From Nitrosopumilales archaeon (GTDB taxonomy: Archaea; Thermoproteota; Nitrososphaeria; Nitrososphaerales; Nitrosopumilaceae), in NCBI GenBank assembly GCA_016176745.1, contig JACOWO010000079.1, positions 1 through 5,385 of the forward strand: 5,385 bases of DNA, given 5' to 3'. Under the pieces are notes generated by a model. The model worked only from the letters and a program-made list of their open reading frames with translations. It searched no databases and had not been told where the DNA came from. Positions 5,080 to 5,385 of this stretch are shown here, piece after piece. Every line of letters begins with the position of its first letter. Within the stretch, counting starts at the first letter, position 1. A program made the translations under genes and the position numbers.

Positions 5080-5385
5080 TCACAGATTGATGTTTCCGTG
5101 TTTTCGTGGTAGCTGTTTTTCTCTTTTGTTTACTAGGATCTCTAGTGCCTTGATTAGCATTGGTCTTGTCTCTGCGGGGTCAATTACACTATCAACTGTT
5201 CCATGCGAGGCTGCAACGTATGGGTTTGCAAATTTTTCTGTAAACTCTTCCACTAGCTGCTTTTTTAGCGCCTCGGGATCCTTTGCTTTATCCAAGTCTC
5301 TTTTGTTCATTATTCTAACTGCTGCCTCAGAGCCAAGTACAGCAATTTGGGCAGTAGGCCATGCATAGTTGATGTCTGTTCGCAA
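5080..5385 (-). CDS. pccB: Carboxyltransferase subunit of acetyl-CoA/propionyl-CoA carboxylase, C-terminal end only
   Basis: This subunit transfers the carboxyl group from carboxybiotin to acetyl-CoA or propionyl-CoA. Only the last 101 residues are in the window; the 5' part lies beyond the right edge, and the first codon seen (TTG) is internal Leu, not a start. The fragment has the typical end of PccB-type chains: DINYAWPTAQIAVLGSEAAV near its beginning, FANPYVAASHGTVDSVIDP in the middle, ETRPMLIKALEIL, and the closing KHGNINL that corresponds to the usual KHGNIPL. The AWPTAQIAV segment is the second crotonase-like domain close to the CoA site. It is the upstream member of the carboxylase operon, followed after 4 nt by the biotin carboxylase. 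Family assignment is firm; acetyl versus propionyl preference cannot be settled from the fragment, and in this lineage one enzyme is thought to use both. Confidence 0.94.
   Translation of the reverse strand: MRTDINYAWPTAQIAVLGSEAAVRIMNKRDLDKAKDPEALKKQLVEEFTEKFANPYVAASHGTVDSVIDPAETRPMLIKALEILVNKREKQLPRKHGNINL

Overview
The window comes from an ammonia-oxidising archaeon of the phylum Thaumarchaeota (Nitrososphaerota), most likely the family Nitrosopumilaceae. The reasons are: a complex I cluster in the order A-B-C-D with NuoC and NuoD as separate proteins; a separate biotin carboxylase / biotin carrier / carboxyltransferase set of the kind used in the archaeal 3-hydroxypropionate/4-hydroxybutyrate CO2-fixation cycle; archaeal TATA boxes placed for leaderless transcripts; and moderate GC (about 40% by eye in sampled lines, higher than typical Nitrosopumilus, so a Nitrosotenuis-like relative is possible). 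From memory, Nitrosopumilus maritimus has the same carboxylase-next-to-complex-I neighbourhood, so this is core, vertically inherited sequence and not a mobile island.

Layout: on the left (1-2458, minus strand) is the start of a complex I operon, transcribed right to left: nuoA, nuoB, nuoC and the first 254 codons of nuoD, which runs off the left edge. In the middle (2587-3060, plus strand) is a single peroxiredoxin gene. It is divergent from nuoA across a 128-bp region that carries two TATA boxes, one per direction. On the right (3070-5385, minus strand) are the last three parts of an acyl-CoA carboxylase operon, also read right to left: the C-terminal 101 residues of the carboxyltransferase, the complete biotin carboxylase, and the complete biotin carrier protein. 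The peroxiredoxin and biotin carrier genes converge with only 9 bp between their stop codons.

How they work together: the carboxylase fixes bicarbonate onto acetyl-CoA and propionyl-CoA, while the complex I module moves electrons between the quinone pool and a soluble carrier, coupled to ion translocation. The window shows only the connecting subunits (B, C, D) and one membrane subunit (A). The peroxiredoxin is a housekeeping antioxidant enzyme.

Nothing here looks like a new system. The points worth a second look are residue-level departures at sites that are usually conserved: the quinone site of NuoD, the TM2 acidic pair of NuoA, and the PxxxT/S motif of the peroxiredoxin. Others are a charge-segregated disordered N-terminal tail on NuoC, a BT-like domain apparently split over two overlapping carboxylase genes, TTG starts for nuoA and nuoB, and a terminator-like hairpin inside the end of the peroxiredoxin coding sequence. 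There are no RNA genes, mobile elements, CRISPR arrays or gene-free stretches above 300 bp.
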